Notes: a model not told the origin generated them from the letters alone. 64,000 bases of DNA from Nodosilinea sp. FACHB-131 (GCF_014695395.1 NZ_JACJOF010000004.1:62001-126000), one strand, 5' to 3'. Numbered from the stretch's first letter, positions 1 through 10,974 are shown. A program made the numbers and translations.

Positions 1-2
1 AC

Positions 3-1748
3 GAAAACACCTTTCGGGGCGAGCTACGGTTGGGCCAGCAAGCCACCACCACCTTCGAGGCCGGTGCCCTGCGCTATTACCTGGCGATCGGTGCGCCGCC
101 CCAGCTCATGCAGCGCTATACCCAGCTCACCGGGCGAGCACCCTTGCCGCCCCGCTGGGCCCTGGGGTATCACCAATCGCACTGGGGCTATCGCACCGAG
201 GCCACCCTGCGCCAGGAGGTGCAAAACTTTCAGCAGCACGACCTGCCCCTCAGCGCCCTGCATGTAGATATTGACTGCCAGGTCAACCACCGCGCCTTCA
301 CCATCGACCCCCAGCGGTTCCCCAAGTTTCGGCAGTTTACGGCGGAGTTGGCGGTCAATGGCGTGCGGCTGATCGCGATCAACAATCCCGGCATTCAGCA
401 CAACCGCCACAGCAACCTGTTTTTAGAAGGGCAAATTCTCGATGCTTTCTGCACCTACGCCAACGGCGATCTGGTAGTTGCCCCCGTCTGGCCGGGGCGG
501 TCGGTCTTCCCTGACTTTACCGATCCAATTGTGCGCGACTGGTGGAGCCGCCAGTTTTCCTACCTGCTTCAGGCGGGAGTAGCCGGTTTTTGGAACGATA
601 TGAATGAACCGGCGGCCTTTGTGGCCTGGGGCGACCCCACCCTGCCCCTGGCGACTCAGCACAAGCTAGAGGGGCGCGGCGGCGACCACCGCGAAGCCCA
701 CAATGTCTACGGCATGCTCGAAACCCGTGCCGCCTTTGAAAGCCTGCGGAGCCACCGGCCCCATATTCGTCCCTTTGTGGTGACGCGATCGGGCTGGGCT
801 GGGCTGCAACGCTACGCTTGGACCTGGACCGGCGATATCGTCTCGACCTGGGAGGCGCTGCGTCAGACCGTAGCCACCGTTTTGGGTCTGGGGCTGTCGG
901 GGGTGGCCTTTTGCGGCCCTGACATTGGCGGATTTTTGGGCAATCCGGGGCCTGAGCTATACCTGCGCTGGTTTCAAATGGCCACCTTCATGGTCTTTTA
1001 CCGCACCCACAGCGCCGTCAGCGTGGGGCACCGCGCCCCCTGGACCTACGGCGAACCCTGCCTCAGCATTGCGCGCCGCTTTTTGCAGCTCCGTCAGCAG
1101 CTCATGCCCTACTTCTACACTCTGGTGTGGGAGACCGCCGAATGGGGATATCCCCCTGTGCGTCCGCTGTTCTGGCTGGACCCGACAGACGAAAGCCTGT
1201 GGAACCGAGAGGATGCCTTTTGTCTGGGGGACGCGCTGCTGGTGTGTCCAGTGATGACCCAGGGAGAGCGCTGCCGCCAAGTTGCCCTCCCCCCCGGCAA
1301 TTGGTACAGCTTTTGGGATGACACGCTATGGCAGGGTGGGCAAACCGTCGAGCTACCGGCTCCGCTGGAGCAAATTCCCCTGCTGGTAAGGGGAGGCAGC
1401 ATTTTGCCCCTGGCTGAAGGTGAAGACCTGACCCTGCACCTCTACCCACCGGCCTTGGGCCCTGATGGGGAGGGGGAAAGCCAAGGTCAGCTCTACAGCG
1501 ATGCCGGAGAAGGCTACGGCGACTCGCGACTAGACCAGTGGCATCTAAGCCAGCGGGAGCAGACCTTAACCCTCACTTGGCGATCGCAGGGAGACTACGA
1601 GTTTCCCTACGAAAAGGTGAACCTACACTTGCACGGGGCGACCCTGGAGCAGGCCTGGGTGGATGGTCAAGAGATAGCGGTGGCAGGGCAAGTGCTACAC
1701 AATGCAGTCTTTAGGCAAATCAGTCTAAAGGTGCGGCAAGATGAGTGA
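3..1748 (+). CDS. GH31 family alpha-glucosidase (5' truncated by window edge)
   Basis: Hydrolyses alpha-linked glucosyl residues from oligosaccharide or glucan ends. The GH31 nucleophile motif WNDMNEP is at bases 591-611, with the Asp codon at 597. Other family landmarks are GPDIGGF and the W-(T)-GD segment (TWTGDIVSTW). After the TIM barrel comes the beta-rich C-terminal region (PLLVRGGSILPL). The frame is open to the left edge, so the real start lies outside the window; the in-frame TTG at 30 is internal. It ends just before a convergent membrane-protein gene. The family is sure; the exact substrate cannot be read from sequence. Confidence 0.93.
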   Translation, partial: ENTFRGELRLGQQATTTFEAGALRYYLAIGAPPQLMQRYTQLTGRAPLPPRWALGYHQSHWGYRTEATLRQEVQNFQQHDLPLSALHVDIDCQVNHRAFTIDPQRFPKFRQFTAELAVNGVRLIAINNPGIQHNRHSNLFLEGQILDAFCTYANGDLVVAPVWPGRSVFPDFTDPIVRDWWSRQFSYLLQAGVAGFWNDMNEPAAFVAWGDPTLPLATQHKLEGRGGDHREAHNVYGMLETRAAFESLRSHRPHIRPFVVTRSGWAGLQRYAWTWTGDIVSTWEALRQTVATVLGLGLSGVAFCGPDIGGFLGNPGPELYLRWFQMATFMVFYRTHSAVSVGHRAPWTYGEPCLSIARRFLQLRQQLMPYFYTLVWETAEWGYPPVRPLFWLDPTDESLWNREDAFCLGDALLVCPVMTQGERCRQVALPPGNWYSFWDDTLWQGGQTVELPAPLEQIPLLVRGGSILPLAEGEDLTLHLYPPALGPDGEGESQGQLYSDAGEGYGDSRLDQWHLSQREQTLTLTWRSQGDYEFPYEKVNLHLHGATLEQAWVDGQEIAVAGQVLHNAVFRQISLKVRQDE

Positions 1749-1815
1749 TTCGGTCGAGGTGGCTTGGAAAAATGGCAGGCTTTCGGGGTGATCGCTTCCC
1801 GTCAACTACCCCCGC

Positions 1816-2346
1816 TCAATTCCCCATGTATGACTCGCCCGTTAGCGACAGCAGAAACAGCAGCCCCATCCACAGCAGCAGTAGGCCATAGAAGATCAGC
1901 GCCAGGCTTTGCAGCAACAGCTTGAGCAGCACCGGGCGCTGATTTTGTCTGCGGCTCATCGCTCGCAGCAGCTCAAGGGCGGTGGCAATTACCAAGATTA
2001 GGGTGGCGATCGCGGCTACAACCCAACTGCTATAGAGCACCGGCAGCGACCTAGCGCCCAGCAAGGCGATGCCGGCGGCTACCCCCAGCAGCCCCGCCCC
2101 GATCAGCTCTGCGATCGTCAGCCCTGACCTTGATGGCGCTAATCGGTGCTGGTGCAGAGCCTGCCGAGCGGTCAAGGCCCCCTGCAACCCAGGCAGGGCC
2201 AACAGTGCTAGGGCTCGCAGCGGCTGCGCCCAGGGCGCTTGCACTAAGAAGAAGACCCCGACCATCGCGCCGATCAAAGTTAGCCCTGAGAGTAGCTGGG
2301 TTTTACCAGAACGGGATTTACGCAAGGTGCTTTCCCTCATTGGCAT
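1816..2346 (-). CDS. hypothetical multi-pass membrane protein
   Basis: I do not recognise the family. The 176-aa product has a basic N-terminus (MPMRESTLRKSRSGK) and about four hydrophobic segments: GLTLIGAMVGVFFLV, LIGAGLLGVAAGIALLGA, a VVAAIATLILVIAT segment, and a long C-terminal pair around LALIFYGLLLLWMGLLFLL. The frame extends to 2394 and would overlap the upstream MalK-like gene, so I chose the ATG at 2346 (a second ATG is at 2340). It lies downstream of the sugar-transport ATPase on the same strand, 35 bp away, and may be co-transcribed. Function unknown. Confidence 0.65.
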   Translation of the reverse strand: MPMRESTLRKSRSGKTQLLSGLTLIGAMVGVFFLVQAPWAQPLRALALLALPGLQGALTARQALHQHRLAPSRSGLTIAELIGAGLLGVAAGIALLGARSLPVLYSSWVVAAIATLILVIATALELLRAMSRRQNQRPVLLKLLLQSLALIFYGLLLLWMGLLFLLSLTGESYMGN

Positions 2347-2381
2347 GGCTCGTTGATGTGAATCTCTGCGGCTACAAAAGG

Positions 2382-3683
2382 TTAGCAGCTCCAAAGGGAG
2401 GCGTCACTCTCTGGATCAAACAGATGGGCTTTTTCGGAGGCGATCGCCAGCCACACCTCATCGCCAATTCGCACCACCTCGTCGGGGGGAATTTTGGCCA
2501 GCAGCGTCAGTCCCTCGGTCCGCACCGTTATGTAAGTTTCGCTGCCCAGGGCCTCTAGGTGGGTGATGTGACCGCGAATATTTTTGGGTGCGGGCAGGGC
2601 CAAACTGAGGTGCTCGGGGCGAATGCCCAGCAGCGCTTCGCGGTTGTCGTAGGGCAGCAGGCGATCGTCCCAATCGCTGGGCAGCGACAGGCGAAACTCA
2701 GGATGCACCAGCAAAAATGGAGCCTGCACCTGAACAGGGACAATATTCATGGGTGGCGAGCCGATAAAGCCAGCCACAAAGCGATTGGCGGGGCGGTTAT
2801 ACAGCTCCAGCGGGGTGGCCACCTGCTGAATTTGACCCAGGTTCATCACGGCGATGCGATGGCCCATGGTCATAGCCTCCACCTGGTCGTGGGTGACGTA
2901 GATGGTGGTAATGCCCAGCTGCCGCTGCAAATTTACAATCTGGGCGCGGGTTTCCATCCGCAGTTTGGCATCCAGGTTTGACAGGGGCTCATCCATCAAA
3001 AATACCTGGGGATTGCGAGCCATGGCTCGACCCAGGGCCACTCGCTGCTTTTGCCCGCCCGAAAGCTGTCGGGGCTGGCGGTTGAGCAGCAGGTCGATTT
3101 GCAGCATCTTGGCCACGGCCCGCACCCGTTCGTCGATCAGTTGTTCGGCCTCAGAGACATAGCGCAGGCTGGGGGGCAGCCTGCGCGTGATTGAGACCAG
3201 GGGCTTCTCCCACCAACGGCTTTCAGTAAGCAGGCGCTCTAGCTCCTGGTTGGCAGGGGAGTCGCTGGGAGAAAGCGGCTGGCTCGACTCTAGAGAGGGC
3301 AGGGATTGTTCGAGGTCAGCCCCCATGCGACGCAGGCCAAAGGCGAGGTTGTCGTAGACCGTCAGGTGAGGGTAGAGAGCATAGCTCTGGAACACCATGG
3401 CGGTGTCGCGCAGCTTGGGGGGCAGGTCGTTGACTTTGCGATCGCCCACCCAGATACTGCCTCCCGTAATTGCCTCCAGCCCCGAAATCAGCCGCAGCAG
3501 AGTGCTTTTACCGCAGCCCGAGGGGCCGACCAGCACCATGAATTCGCCGTCCTCAACAGTGAGGTTGATGCGCTTAAGCACCGCCGCCGCGTCTGCCGCA
3601 TCTGGTTCAGTGGCCTCTGCCCCATGGGATTGGCGAGATTTAGGAAAGGTTTTGTAAACGTTTTCGATTGCGACTTGAGCCAC
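2382..3683 (-). CDS. ABC transporter ATP-binding protein, MalK/UgpC (CUT1) type
   Basis: Energises import of sugars or polyols with separate permease and binding proteins, none of which is in the window. It has Walker A GPSGCGKST, Q-loop MVFQSYALYPH, signature LSGGQKQRVALGRA, Walker B VFLMDEPLSNLDAKLR, H-loop YVTHDQVEAM, and a C-terminal TOBE/regulatory domain with GIRPEHL. Homologues start at the MAQVAIENV-like segment, so I chose the GTG at 3683; the frame also allows a GTG at 3767. Unusual: about 60 Ser/Pro-rich residues (bases 3141-3320) are inserted between FGLRRMG and IDERVR in the helical subdomain, where the family normally has a short link. Confidence 0.88.
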   Translation of the reverse strand: MAQVAIENVYKTFPKSRQSHGAEATEPDAADAAAVLKRINLTVEDGEFMVLVGPSGCGKSTLLRLISGLEAITGGSIWVGDRKVNDLPPKLRDTAMVFQSYALYPHLTVYDNLAFGLRRMGADLEQSLPSLESSQPLSPSDSPANQELERLLTESRWWEKPLVSITRRLPPSLRYVSEAEQLIDERVRAVAKMLQIDLLLNRQPRQLSGGQKQRVALGRAMARNPQVFLMDEPLSNLDAKLRMETRAQIVNLQRQLGITTIYVTHDQVEAMTMGHRIAVMNLGQIQQVATPLELYNRPANRFVAGFIGSPPMNIVPVQVQAPFLLVHPEFRLSLPSDWDDRLLPYDNREALLGIRPEHLSLALPAPKNIRGHITHLEALGSETYITVRTEGLTLLAKIPPDEVVRIGDEVWLAIASEKAHLFDPESDASLWSC

Positions 3684-3906
3684 GGGAAACTGAGCAGGTA
3701 GAGGGGCAGGAAGACAGTTTTGAAGTGATGCTGAGTAGGGCTGTCCTGTAATCTCTTTGAAGTCCACGGATTACAGGGACTAGGCGTTGACAGCGACAGG
3801 TGGAGGAGCTTGGGAGAAACGTGGCGAGTGGTGACTTGCTAGCGCCAACGCACCCTGCGGCGAGTCAGTAACGCCAAAATCGCCAACCTAAAATCCAAAA
3901 TTTATC

Positions 3907-6432
3907 TTACTCTGCTTCGGCTAAGGTGCTCTGATCGGGTGGGGTGATGCGAATTACTTGGGTGATGGTTTCGCCTTTGTTGGGTTTGACGATGCGATCG
4001 CTCTCCCCAGTCCTGCCTTGGCGGGGCACCGATGCGATCGGGATGACAGCGGTGCGCTCAGCGCTGGTAAACACCGTCACGGCTTCCTTGGGTACTGCGG
4101 GCAGCAGCGCCATCAGGCTGTCGGTCTTGAGGCTAAATTGAAACGATTGGGTGCCAATGTCGCCGCGCTTGGCCACCCGCAAACCCTCTACCGGCAAACG
4201 CTTGGCATAGCCCGCCGCCGACACCAGCAGCAGGCAATCCTTGCTCGACTGCACAGCCACACAGCCGGTCAGGGTTTCTTGCTTGCCCATGCGAATACCC
4301 TGGGGGCCTTGGGCGGCGCGGCCCATAACTTGCAGGTTGTCATCATCGATCGGGAAGCGCAGCAGTCGGCCGCCGGTCGTTCCCAATACCAGGTCATCGC
4401 CTGGCTCGGCCAGGGTGACGTAGGCCAGTTCGTCGCCGTCTTTCACTTTGATGGCGGTGAGGCCGCGCCCGGTGAGGTTGGTGAATTCTTTCAGCGGAGC
4501 GCGCTTGATTTTGCCCTTGCGGGTGACGAGAATCAGGTCGTGCTCTAGCAAATCGTCGCGAAGCACCAACCGGGACGCGATCGCATCGGCGGCGGATGGC
4601 ACCGAACCCGGCAGCAGCTGCACCAGGGGTGCCCCCTTGCCCTGCCGCGGGTTAGCAGGGACAGCCCCGACAGCAACGGTAAAGGCCCGACCATCGCGGG
4701 TGAGGGTGAGCAGTTCGTGGGTCGTGAGGGCGGCTTCAACCTGCACCACTGGGTCGTCGTCTACCTCATGGAGTTTGGGGTTGGGGTCAACCTCTAGCCG
4801 AGCCTGCCGCCGCTGGTAGGATTTTTGGGAAAACCGCCGCACGTAACCCTTTTGGGTAAACTCTACGATCGTCGCTTCTTCGACGGTTTCGGCAATGATC
4901 TCTTCGACCTGTTGTGATTCTTCCGCCCGTTCGGCGTCGGTTTGAATGCGGGTGCGGCGGGGGTCACTGAACTTCTTTTTGAGCGCCTTCAGCTCTTTTT
5001 TCATCGCCTTGAGCAGCTCTTTGCGATCGCTCAGCAGGCGGGTGAGGTCGTCCCGGCGCTGGCTGAGTTCGGCAAAATCGTTTTCTAGGCCCTGGCGCTC
5101 CATGCCGGTGAGCTTGCGCAGGGGCATGGCCAAGATCGCGTCCGACTGGCGCTCGCTGAGGTCAAACCGCTGCTGAAAGGTCTGCTTGGCGGTGGTGCCG
5201 TCGGCGGCGTTGCGCAGAATGTCGATGATCGCATCGAGGTTGTTGAGCGCGGTGAGCAGCCCCTCGGTGATGTGCAGCTTGGCCTCGGTTTTTTCGAGCT
5301 GGTGCTGGTAGTGGCGGGTGAGGGTGGTTTCACGAAAGTCGAGGAACGCCTGCATGACGTCGCGCAGAGGCATCTGGCGAGGCTGGCCGTTATCTAGCGC
5401 CAGCATAATCACGCCGAAGTTGGTTTGCAGCGGCGTGGTGCGGTAGAGATCTTGCAGCACCCGATGGGCTGGGGTGTCGCGCTTGAGTTCGATCACCACC
5501 CGCATGCCGTCGCGATCGCTCTCATCTCGAATATCCGCAATCCCCTCCAGCCGTCCCGCGTTCACCAGTTGGGCAATTTTCTCAATCCACCCCGCCTTAT
5601 TTACCTGGTAGGGCAGCTCGGTAACGATGATCGCGTTGCGCCGCTGTCGCCCCCGGCCAGGATGCACTTCTTCAAACTGGCAAAGGCCGCGAATGGGAAT
5701 GCTGCCTCGCCCGGTGCGGTAGGCGTCGAGAATGCCCTCGGTGCCGATGATCTCGCCCCCGGTCGGGAAATCGGGGCCGGGGATGAGGCGAAACAGGTCG
5801 TCGTCGGAGAGGGTGGGGCGATCGATCATCGCTACTAGGCCATCGATCACTTCGCCCATGTTGTGAGGCGGAATGTTAGTAGCCATGCCCACGGCAATGC
5901 CCGAAGACCCGTTGAGCAGCAGGTTGGGCAACTGGGTGGGCAGCACCACCGGCTCCTGCTGGGAGCTGTCAAAGTTGTCGCTAAAGTCAACCAGGGCCTC
6001 GCTGATATCGGTCAGCATCCCCTCGTTGCTGATCGGCGACAGGCGCGTTTCGGTGTAGCGCATGGCCGCTGGGGGGTCGTTGTCGACCGAGCCAAAGTTG
6101 CCGTGGCCATCCAGCAGGGGGTAGCGGCTGGAGAACGTCTGCACCATACGCACCAAGGCCTCATAGACCGCCTGGTCACCGTGGGGGTGATACTTACCCA
6201 GCACATCGCCGACTACGCGGGCGCATTTGCGGTAGGGGCGATCGGGGGTTAGCCCTAGTTCGTGCATGGCATAGAGAATGCGGCGGTGCACCGGCTTGAG
6301 GCCATCGCGTACGTCGGGCAGCGCCCGGCCCACAATCACGCTCATGGCGTATTCCAGGTACGACCGCTGCACCTCGGTGTGGAGCGAGGTAGGCACAATC
6401 TGCCCAGCAAGAATGTCGAGTTGGTCGGCCAT
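3907..6432 (-). CDS. type IIA DNA topoisomerase subunit A (GyrA/ParC family)
   Basis: DNA breakage-reunion subunit of gyrase or topoisomerase IV; partners with GyrB/ParE, not in this window. At 841 aa it is full length. The winged-helix domain carries [16 protein letters not shown] and [16 protein letters not shown]; the catalytic Tyr is Y126 in [10 protein letters not shown] coiled coil ([10 protein letters not shown] onward, [22 protein letters not shown]) is followed by a C-terminal beta-pinwheel. Where GyrA proteins have the GyrA box QRRGGKG, this protein reads QRRQARL, so it may be the non-supercoiling paralogue seen in cyanobacteria beside true GyrA. The start ATG at 6432 has an AGGAT-like ribosome site upstream. 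Confidence 0.93.
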   Translation of the reverse strand: MADQLDILAGQIVPTSLHTEVQRSYLEYAMSVIVGRALPDVRDGLKPVHRRILYAMHELGLTPDRPYRKCARVVGDVLGKYHPHGDQAVYEALVRMVQTFSSRYPLLDGHGNFGSVDNDPPAAMRYTETRLSPISNEGMLTDISEALVDFSDNFDSSQQEPVVLPTQLPNLLLNGSSGIAVGMATNIPPHNMGEVIDGLVAMIDRPTLSDDDLFRLIPGPDFPTGGEIIGTEGILDAYRTGRGSIPIRGLCQFEEVHPGRGRQRRNAIIVTELPYQVNKAGWIEKIAQLVNAGRLEGIADIRDESDRDGMRVVIELKRDTPAHRVLQDLYRTTPLQTNFGVIMLALDNGQPRQMPLRDVMQAFLDFRETTLTRHYQHQLEKTEAKLHITEGLLTALNNLDAIIDILRNAADGTTAKQTFQQRFDLSERQSDAILAMPLRKLTGMERQGLENDFAELSQRRDDLTRLLSDRKELLKAMKKELKALKKKFSDPRRTRIQTDAERAEESQQVEEIIAETVEEATIVEFTQKGYVRRFSQKSYQRRQARLEVDPNPKLHEVDDDPVVQVEAALTTHELLTLTRDGRAFTVAVGAVPANPRQGKGAPLVQLLPGSVPSAADAIASRLVLRDDLLEHDLILVTRKGKIKRAPLKEFTNLTGRGLTAIKVKDGDELAYVTLAEPGDDLVLGTTGGRLLRFPIDDDNLQVMGRAAQGPQGIRMGKQETLTGCVAVQSSKDCLLLVSAAGYAKRLPVEGLRVAKRGDIGTQSFQFSLKTDSLMALLPAVPKEAVTVFTSAERTAVIPIASVPRQGRTGESDRIVKPNKGETITQVIRITPPDQSTLAEAE

Positions 6433-6800
6433 GGGCGGGGATCCTGGATGAAAAAAGGGGAACGGGGTAGGTGAGATAGATTGTGGCTAACTTACCGAGC
6501 TGTAGCTGAGTTTAGCCATAGCCTAGGCGTAAATTGGCATTTCGCAGCCTAACGCACGGTCTAAATTTAATGAGCCTTGATGAATCGGCGTTAACAATGC
6601 TGTAACTTATAGGCAAGCTTGTGGGTATGGCAAGCGTTTAGGCAATCCAGTCTACCCGCCATGGGGCACTTGCCTAGAAAAGCTTACCCAGGAGGGCTAG
6701 GGCTGTAGCTGCCTCGGCTGTCTAGATAAAGCTGGCGCCCCAACCCAAGCATTTCCGTTCAAAGACCATATTCCTCTGATGACAGGGATGGACACACGTA
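6433..6800. promoter_or_regulatory. divergent intergenic region, topoisomerase gene / response regulator
   Basis: This 368-bp gap separates the start of the topoisomerase gene (minus) from the start of a CheY-like gene (plus), so it must hold both promoters. The section around 6540-6640 is AT-rich and fits promoter DNA. I see no ORF, convincing hairpin or known operator that I could name. Confidence 0.4.
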
Positions 6801-7202
6801 ATGAAGACCGTCTTACTCGTTGAAGACGACCTGGTAAATGCCCGAGTATTTTCTAAAATATTGACCAAGCGCGGGGGCCTGGCGGTTAAGCATACAGAAG
6901 ATGTCGAAGAGGTGATGACCATTGCCCGCAGTGGTGAAGTTGACGTGGTTTTGATGGATGTGTCGCTGGCCCATAGCATGTACCAGGGCAAGCCCATGGA
7001 TGGCATCAAGATTACCCAGCTGCTGAAGGCTGACCCCGCTACGGCTAACCTACCGGTGATTTTGGTGACGGCCCACGCCATGGAGGGCGATCGCGAGAAT
7101 TTTTTGAGCCAGAGCGGTGCCAATGGCTATATCTCGAAGCCGGTGATCGACCATCAGGAATTTGTGAATCAGATCAAGGCGACCATGGGGGATGCCGAAT
7201 AA
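6801..7202 (+). CDS. single-domain response regulator (CheY-like)
   Basis: A stand-alone receiver of 133 aa, with no output domain, that would pass a phosphoryl signal to partner proteins. The acidic pocket is E8-D9-D10, the phospho-acceptor is D53 (VVLMDVSL), the switch Thr is T90 (ILVTAHAM) and the conserved Lys is K113 (YISKPV). A DivK-like insertion (HSMYQGKPMDG) follows the phosphorylation loop, as in many cyanobacterial single-domain receivers. It stands alone between divergent and convergent neighbours, so no cognate kinase can be assigned from context. Confidence 0.92.
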   Translation: MKTVLLVEDDLVNARVFSKILTKRGGLAVKHTEDVEEVMTIARSGEVDVVLMDVSLAHSMYQGKPMDGIKITQLLKADPATANLPVILVTAHAMEGDRENFLSQSGANGYISKPVIDHQEFVNQIKATMGDAE

Positions 7203-7357
7203 GTACACTTGTACTTTATCTGCCGCATTTTCGCAACCTGCTCCGCGACGGTTCAGCTATCAGTCCCAAGTCAGAAACCATTCCCAGGCTTTGAGCCTTT
7301 GGCTTGTTCTGCAAAACCTGTGAGTTCCTAAGAATGTTTCAAACGGCACTTCTGTGG

Positions 7358-7394
7358 CTAAGCCCAATTCCTCAGGAAGAGGAATTGGGCTTAG
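7358..7394. terminator. strong hairpin downstream of the response regulator
   Basis: A perfect 16-bp inverted repeat (CTAAGCCCAATTCCTC at 7358-7373 and its complement at 7379-7394) with a 5-nt loop AGGAA. It lies between two convergent genes and would fold on either strand. It is not followed by a clear T-run, so intrinsic termination is likely but not certain; RNA 3'-end protection is an alternative. Confidence 0.65.
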
Positions 7395-7479
7395 GGTTTC
7401 TAGGGTTAGTTGGGCCGCTAGAAGTGGGAAGCAGGCTTCAAGATTTAGGCCCTGCCTTTATTAGTGGGTGATGCTGAAT

Positions 7480-8018
7480 CTACCGAACCCCTAGTGTCTC
7501 CACCTTGGCGTGCAGAATAATTGGACAGCTTGATAGTGGGTCAGCACCTGAAAAGACCATATTCAAGTTGTACGCGCCTGTGAGAACGTACTCCCCTTCA
7601 GAAAGCTCCAGGTCCTGACTGAAAAGGCCGCTGCCAAAGGAACAAGAGCGATCGCCACCGTTAAATCTAACTTCTACTCCACTGCCGGGTGAGTCGATGA
7701 TGCCGCTCAATCGAACGGCGAGCCCGGAACCAAAATTCGACCTTGGAGGGCCTCGGCCTGGGCGATCGCCGTCACTTCACCTGATTGATAGCGGTAGGTT
7801 TGGCAGAATTTGGCGTCTACGGTGCCATCGTCGTCAGCTGTTGGTGCAGAGGCCACACAATGGAAAGCCACAGTTCGCTGGGTGCCGCCCACGCTGTCAC
7901 CGGTTGTCACTAAGGTTTGGTCTTGCGCTTTTGCAGGGGTTTTAGGGGGCGATCGCGATCGTTTTCTGCAAATATCGCCACTGGGACAAACTGTGGCTTC
8001 TGGGCCAAGGCAATTCAC
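7480..8018 (-). pseudogene. small gene of unknown function, apparently frame-broken
   Basis: Two minus-strand reading frames abut. The first (8018-7707, GTG start, 103 aa) is Cys-containing (VCPSGDIC, AFHCVAS). The second (7710-7480, TTG start, 76 aa) is beta-rich, around SGIIDSPGSGVEVRF. They share a TTGA overlap. Reading back from the second frame gives SNFGSGLAVRLSGIID without a stop, which joins naturally to the end of the first (TAIAQAEALQG) if one base is missing near 7735-7750. I infer one ancestral gene of about 175 codons with a one-base deletion. The alternative is two translationally coupled genes. No family or signal peptide recognised. Confidence 0.4.
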
Positions 8019-8062
8019 GCCGCGTCAAGCCTGCGGTATTCCAGTCCGGGAGCCGACTTGAA

Positions 8063-10798
8063 TCAGGTGTCCCTTTGGGGATCGCAGGTATATTCGGCCT
8101 GCTGCTGAATGAGCTTGGCGACTAGCCCCGTCCAGCCAGTTTGGTGGCTGGCTCCCAGCCCGGCCCCGTTGTCGCCATGGAAGTATTCGTAAAACAGCAC
8201 ATGGTCGCGCCAGTGGGGGTCTTGCTGTAGGGGAACAGTACCGCCATTGACGGGGCGATCGCCGTCGGCATTGATCTCAAAAATGGCGATCAGCCGCTGG
8301 GATAGCTCGCTGGCGACCTCCCACAGATTCATCCACTGCCCAGAACCGGTGGGGCATTCGACTTTGTAGTCGTCACCTAGATAGTGGTGAAATTTTTGCA
8401 GCGACTCGATAATCAGATAGTTGACCGGAAACCAGATCGGCCCCCGCCAGTTGGAGTTGCCGCCAAATAGCCCGCTGCTCGACTCCGCTGGTTCGTAGTC
8501 AACTCGGTACTCTTGGCCATTGGCGTGGAAGCTGTAGGGGTGCTCAGCATGGTATTTCGACAGGGCACGAATGCCGTAGGGACTCAAGAATTCGGACTCA
8601 TCCAGCAGTTTTTCGAGCAGGCGGCGCAGGCGATCGCGTGGTTCGACCTGGCCTAGAGTGGCGTAGCACAGAGCCAGCATGCGCCGCGCTCCGGTGCCCT
8701 GGGTTTCCATGCAGGCCACATTGCGCTTCAGGTGGGGGCGATTTTGAATGAACCACTCCAGCCGTTCGGCAAAGCTGGGCAGTTTTTCCAAGGTTTTGGG
8801 CTCTAAGGTCATGACCGCGCAGAGGGGAATTAGCCCGACCAGTGAGCGAATTTTCATCTGGATGCGATGGTCACGAGCTGGCCCCTGACCATCACCGTCG
8901 GGTAGGTGCAGCACGTCGTAGAAAAACCCGTCTTCCTCGCTCCACAGGCGGGTTTGGTCGTCGCCGATGTGGTTCATGGCCTCGGCAATGTAGATGAAGT
9001 GCTCGAAGAATTTTGTGGCCATATCCTCGTAAACCGGGTTTTCAAGCGCCAGTTCCAGGGACATTTCCAGCATGTTGAGACAGTACATTGCCATCCAGCT
9101 AGTGCCGTCGGACTGCTCTAGGTTGCCGCCGGTGGGTAGCGGGGCGCTGCGGTCAAACACGCCGATATTGTCGAGACCGAGAAAGCCGCCCTCAAAAACG
9201 TTTTTGCCCTCAGCGTCTTTGCGGTTGACCCACCAGGTAAAGTTGAGCAGCAGTTTTTGAAAAACGCGTTCTAGAAAGGGCCGATGGTCTACGCTTGGCC
9301 CGGTCATCTTTTGAGAAATTTTATAAACGCGCCAGGTAGCCCAGGCGTGGACGGGTGGGTTGACGTCGCCAAAGGCCCACTCGTAGGCGGGCAACTGGCC
9401 GTTGGGGTGCATATACCACTCCCGCGTCAGCAGGTCGAGCTGCTGCTTGGCAAATTCGGGGTCAACCATGGCCAAAGGAATGCAGTGAAAGGCCAGATCC
9501 CAGGCAGCAAACCAGGGGTATTCCCACTTGTCGGGCATGGAGATGATGTCGGCGGTGTCGAGGTGTTGCCAGTGGCGGTTGCGGTGGCGATGCGGCTCTG
9601 GCCTGGTTGAATCCCCGCGCAGCCATTGTTCCACTGAGTAGGTGTAAACCTGCTTACTCCAGAGCAAACCTGCGATCGCCTGTCGCTGAATTTGCCGCTG
9701 ACCGTCACTTAGCTCAAAAGGCGTAAGGGCTTGGTAGAAATCATCTGCCTCCTGCCGCCGAGTTTGGAGGATTTTCGCAAAGTCGTCACCAAAGGAATCT
9801 TCCAGGGTGGGCTGATCTGTCAGTCGGAGGCGTACTGTCTGCCGCTCCCCCGACCTAAGAGAAAATTGATAGTGGGGCGAGACTTTTGTGCCCACCTGAG
9901 CGGGATTCACTGCATCTGTTTGCCCATGAATCACCGCCTTGTGAATGCCGTCTTTGACGTAGGGTGAGGAATTTGTGCTGCCAAATACGGCTGCATGGTT
10001 GGTCTCATTTTCGGTGAAATATAGGGGCGGGGTTGCATCAGTCGAGCTTCCTTCGCAGTGGAGCCAGTAGTTTCCCAAAGTGGGGTGGGTGGCCTCTATC
10101 ACAACATCCCCTGTAGGGGCAAACGGCCGTTTGCCCCTGCGTAACTCTGGCTTTTCTATGTCATCACCCCAGGCCCAGGTGTTACGAAACCACAGGGTCG
10201 GCAGCAGGTGAATTGTGGCTGGTTCAGGGCCGCGATTGACCACTTCAACGGCAATCAAAACGTCTTCGGGACCGGCCTTGGCGTATTCCACAAACACGTC
10301 AAAGTAGCGGTTTTCGCCAAACACGCCAGTATCCAGCAGCTCGTACTCGGGCTGGTCGTACCCGCGTCGCTGGTTTTCGGCCACTAGGTCAGCGTAGGGG
10401 TACTCGGCCTGGGGGTATTTATAGAGAAACCTTAGATAGCTGTGGGTAGGGGTGCTGTCGAGGTAAAAGTAGTATTCCTTGACGTCTTCGCCGTGGTTGC
10501 CCTGGCTGCCGGTAACCCCAAACAGGCGCTCCTTGAGCACGGGATCGTTCCCATTCCAGAGGGCTAGGGCAAAGCAGAGCAGCTGCTGGTCGTCGCAGAT
10601 GCCGCCCAGGCCATCCTCGCCCCAGCGGTAGGCCCGCGAGTGCGACTGCTGGTGAGAGAAATAATCCCACGCTGCACCCGTAGCGCTGTAGTCTTCGCGC
10701 ACGGTGCCCCACTGGCGATCGCTTAAATATGGCCCCCATTTCTGCCACGGCGTTTGCGATACATAGGCCGCTTTTAGGCGCTGGTGCTCTGGGTTCAT
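8063..10798 (-). CDS. GH63-like (MGH1-type) glucosidase
   Basis: A large (alpha/alpha)6-barrel glycoside hydrolase of 911 aa, related to GH63 processing glucosidase and bacterial glucosyl/mannosyl-glycerate hydrolases. Visible landmarks include [18 protein letters not shown] near the N-terminus, [13 protein letters not shown], a beta-rich N-domain, then the barrel with [15 protein letters not shown] and the C-terminal [16 protein letters not shown], followed by [20 protein letters not shown] close to the end. These match the cyanobacterial GH63-type glucosidases; the physiological substrate (possibly a compatible solute) is inferred only. ATG at 10798. Divergent from the TVP38-like gene. Confidence 0.85.
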   Translation of the reverse strand: MNPEHQRLKAAYVSQTPWQKWGPYLSDRQWGTVREDYSATGAAWDYFSHQQSHSRAYRWGEDGLGGICDDQQLLCFALALWNGNDPVLKERLFGVTGSQGNHGEDVKEYYFYLDSTPTHSYLRFLYKYPQAEYPYADLVAENQRRGYDQPEYELLDTGVFGENRYFDVFVEYAKAGPEDVLIAVEVVNRGPEPATIHLLPTLWFRNTWAWGDDIEKPELRRGKRPFAPTGDVVIEATHPTLGNYWLHCEGSSTDATPPLYFTENETNHAAVFGSTNSSPYVKDGIHKAVIHGQTDAVNPAQVGTKVSPHYQFSLRSGERQTVRLRLTDQPTLEDSFGDDFAKILQTRRQEADDFYQALTPFELSDGQRQIQRQAIAGLLWSKQVYTYSVEQWLRGDSTRPEPHRHRNRHWQHLDTADIISMPDKWEYPWFAAWDLAFHCIPLAMVDPEFAKQQLDLLTREWYMHPNGQLPAYEWAFGDVNPPVHAWATWRVYKISQKMTGPSVDHRPFLERVFQKLLLNFTWWVNRKDAEGKNVFEGGFLGLDNIGVFDRSAPLPTGGNLEQSDGTSWMAMYCLNMLEMSLELALENPVYEDMATKFFEHFIYIAEAMNHIGDDQTRLWSEEDGFFYDVLHLPDGDGQGPARDHRIQMKIRSLVGLIPLCAVMTLEPKTLEKLPSFAERLEWFIQNRPHLKRNVACMETQGTGARRMLALCYATLGQVEPRDRLRRLLEKLLDESEFLSPYGIRALSKYHAEHPYSFHANGQEYRVDYEPAESSSGLFGGNSNWRGPIWFPVNYLIIESLQKFHHYLGDDYKVECPTGSGQWMNLWEVASELSQRLIAIFEINADGDRPVNGGTVPLQQDPHWRDHVLFYEYFHGDNGAGLGASHQTGWTGLVAKLIQQQAEYTCDPQRDT

Positions 10799-10974
10799 GG
10801 GGCTAGAAGAGAGTTCGGTCTTCTTTAGGATGAGCCTTAATTTTAGGAATGGCTTGAGGCTGACCTAAAAATTTTTGTCATTCCCTAGCCCAGACCGGTT
10901 GCGATCGCTAGGAGCCACCCTGCTCAAAAATTTTAGAACTACAGAACCGTAAACCCTACGGCAAGCTAAAGAGG

